A stretch of DNA of 64,000 nucleotides from CADEEN01 sp963738425 (GTDB lineage Bacteria; Pseudomonadota; Gammaproteobacteria; Burkholderiales; Burkholderiaceae_C). The stretch lies in the NCBI GenBank assembly GCA_963738425.1, contig CAVTWT010000002.1, forward strand, positions 124,001 through 188,000. Reading direction: 5' to 3'. Shown here piece by piece: positions 63,987 to 64,000 of the stretch (the first letter of the stretch is position 1; the number at the start of each line of letters is the position of its first letter). Below the pieces are notes generated by a model, which saw only the letters and a list, made by a program, of their open reading frames with translations, did not search any database and was not told the origin of the DNA. The translations under genes were made by a program, and so were the position numbers.

Positions 63987-64000
63987 AAGCCCCATCATGA

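Overview
This window looks like chromosomal DNA of a high-GC betaproteobacterium. It most resembles the Burkholderiales, and within them the Rubrivivax/Leptothrix/Methylibium type of lineage; that placement is inference from the flavour of the proteins, not from a search. Clues are the strong GC bias at third codon positions, a PEP-CTERM exported protein, a di-haem class I cytochrome c behind a tRNA-Arg(CCG) gene, YheT and DUF-type neighbours, and GC-rich spacer repeats between genes. I see no prophage, insertion sequence or CRISPR array. About half the window (3.4-39.9 kb) is a dense block of stress and envelope genes; the rest is ordinary metabolic and housekeeping DNA.

Layout. 1-3.3 kb: N-terminal part of a cyclic beta-1,2-glucan synthase (minus). 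3.4-6.2 kb: a Crp/Fnr regulator, a serine hydroxymethyltransferase paralogue with an altered active-site triad, and a ferritin-like protein. 6.4-8.5 kb: a minus-strand operon of small membrane/stress proteins (DUF1328, ElaB/YqjD-like, YqjE-like and three unknowns) whose last four genes are linked by ATGA overlaps. 8.6-11.5 kb: a CHASE3 histidine kinase with a stand-alone receiver, then CsbD and two BON proteins ending at an intrinsic terminator. 11.6-17 kb: cardiolipin synthase, diacylglycerol kinase and metallophosphoesterase, divergent from a PerM/AI-2E permease. 17.3-22.5 kb: sigma-54, small exported proteins, a beta-barrel protein, a DUF4397 lipoprotein and a PRC-barrel protein. 22.6-27.9 kb: a cation/proton antiporter, a hybrid histidine kinase and an NtrC-type regulator in one operon. 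28-39.9 kb: YihY, hemerythrins, a CBS protein, a GAF protein, a sugar dehydrogenase, an esterase, a GlsB protein, catalase HPII and a hydrolase. 39.9-54.8 kb: tRNA-Arg, cytochrome c, YheT, a PAS kinase, ilvE, radA, LysE, arfB, alr, lplT, a DMT exporter and a tandem receiver protein. 55-64 kb: glutathione peroxidase, tyrB, an SDR plus aldehyde dehydrogenase pair, and a Dpp/Opp-type ABC operon with a FrnE-like thioredoxin and a CYTH protein embedded in it.

Two window-wide observations matter for any reader. First, at least seventeen conserved genes are broken by single-base frameshifts, and almost all need removal of one extra base. Five of them are the same change, CTG read as CTTG. This looks like residual insertion-type sequencing error rather than gene decay, so I annotate these genes at full length and give each shift point. 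Second, a short motif (GTCCGAC/GTCCTAC and relatives) recurs in the intergenic DNA of the stress block. In five places it occurs as two copies exactly 23 bp apart, and once as an inverted pair just upstream of the Crp/Fnr gene. It is a candidate shared control element for the stress genes.

How the genes fit together: glucan synthesis, phospholipid enzymes, CsbD/BON/ElaB/GlsB small proteins, catalase, peroxidase, ferritin-like and hemerythrin proteins, an ion antiporter and several phosphorelay proteins together suggest an envelope, osmotic and oxidative stress region. The Crp/Fnr protein, the stand-alone receiver and sigma-54 with its NtrC activator are its visible candidate regulators.
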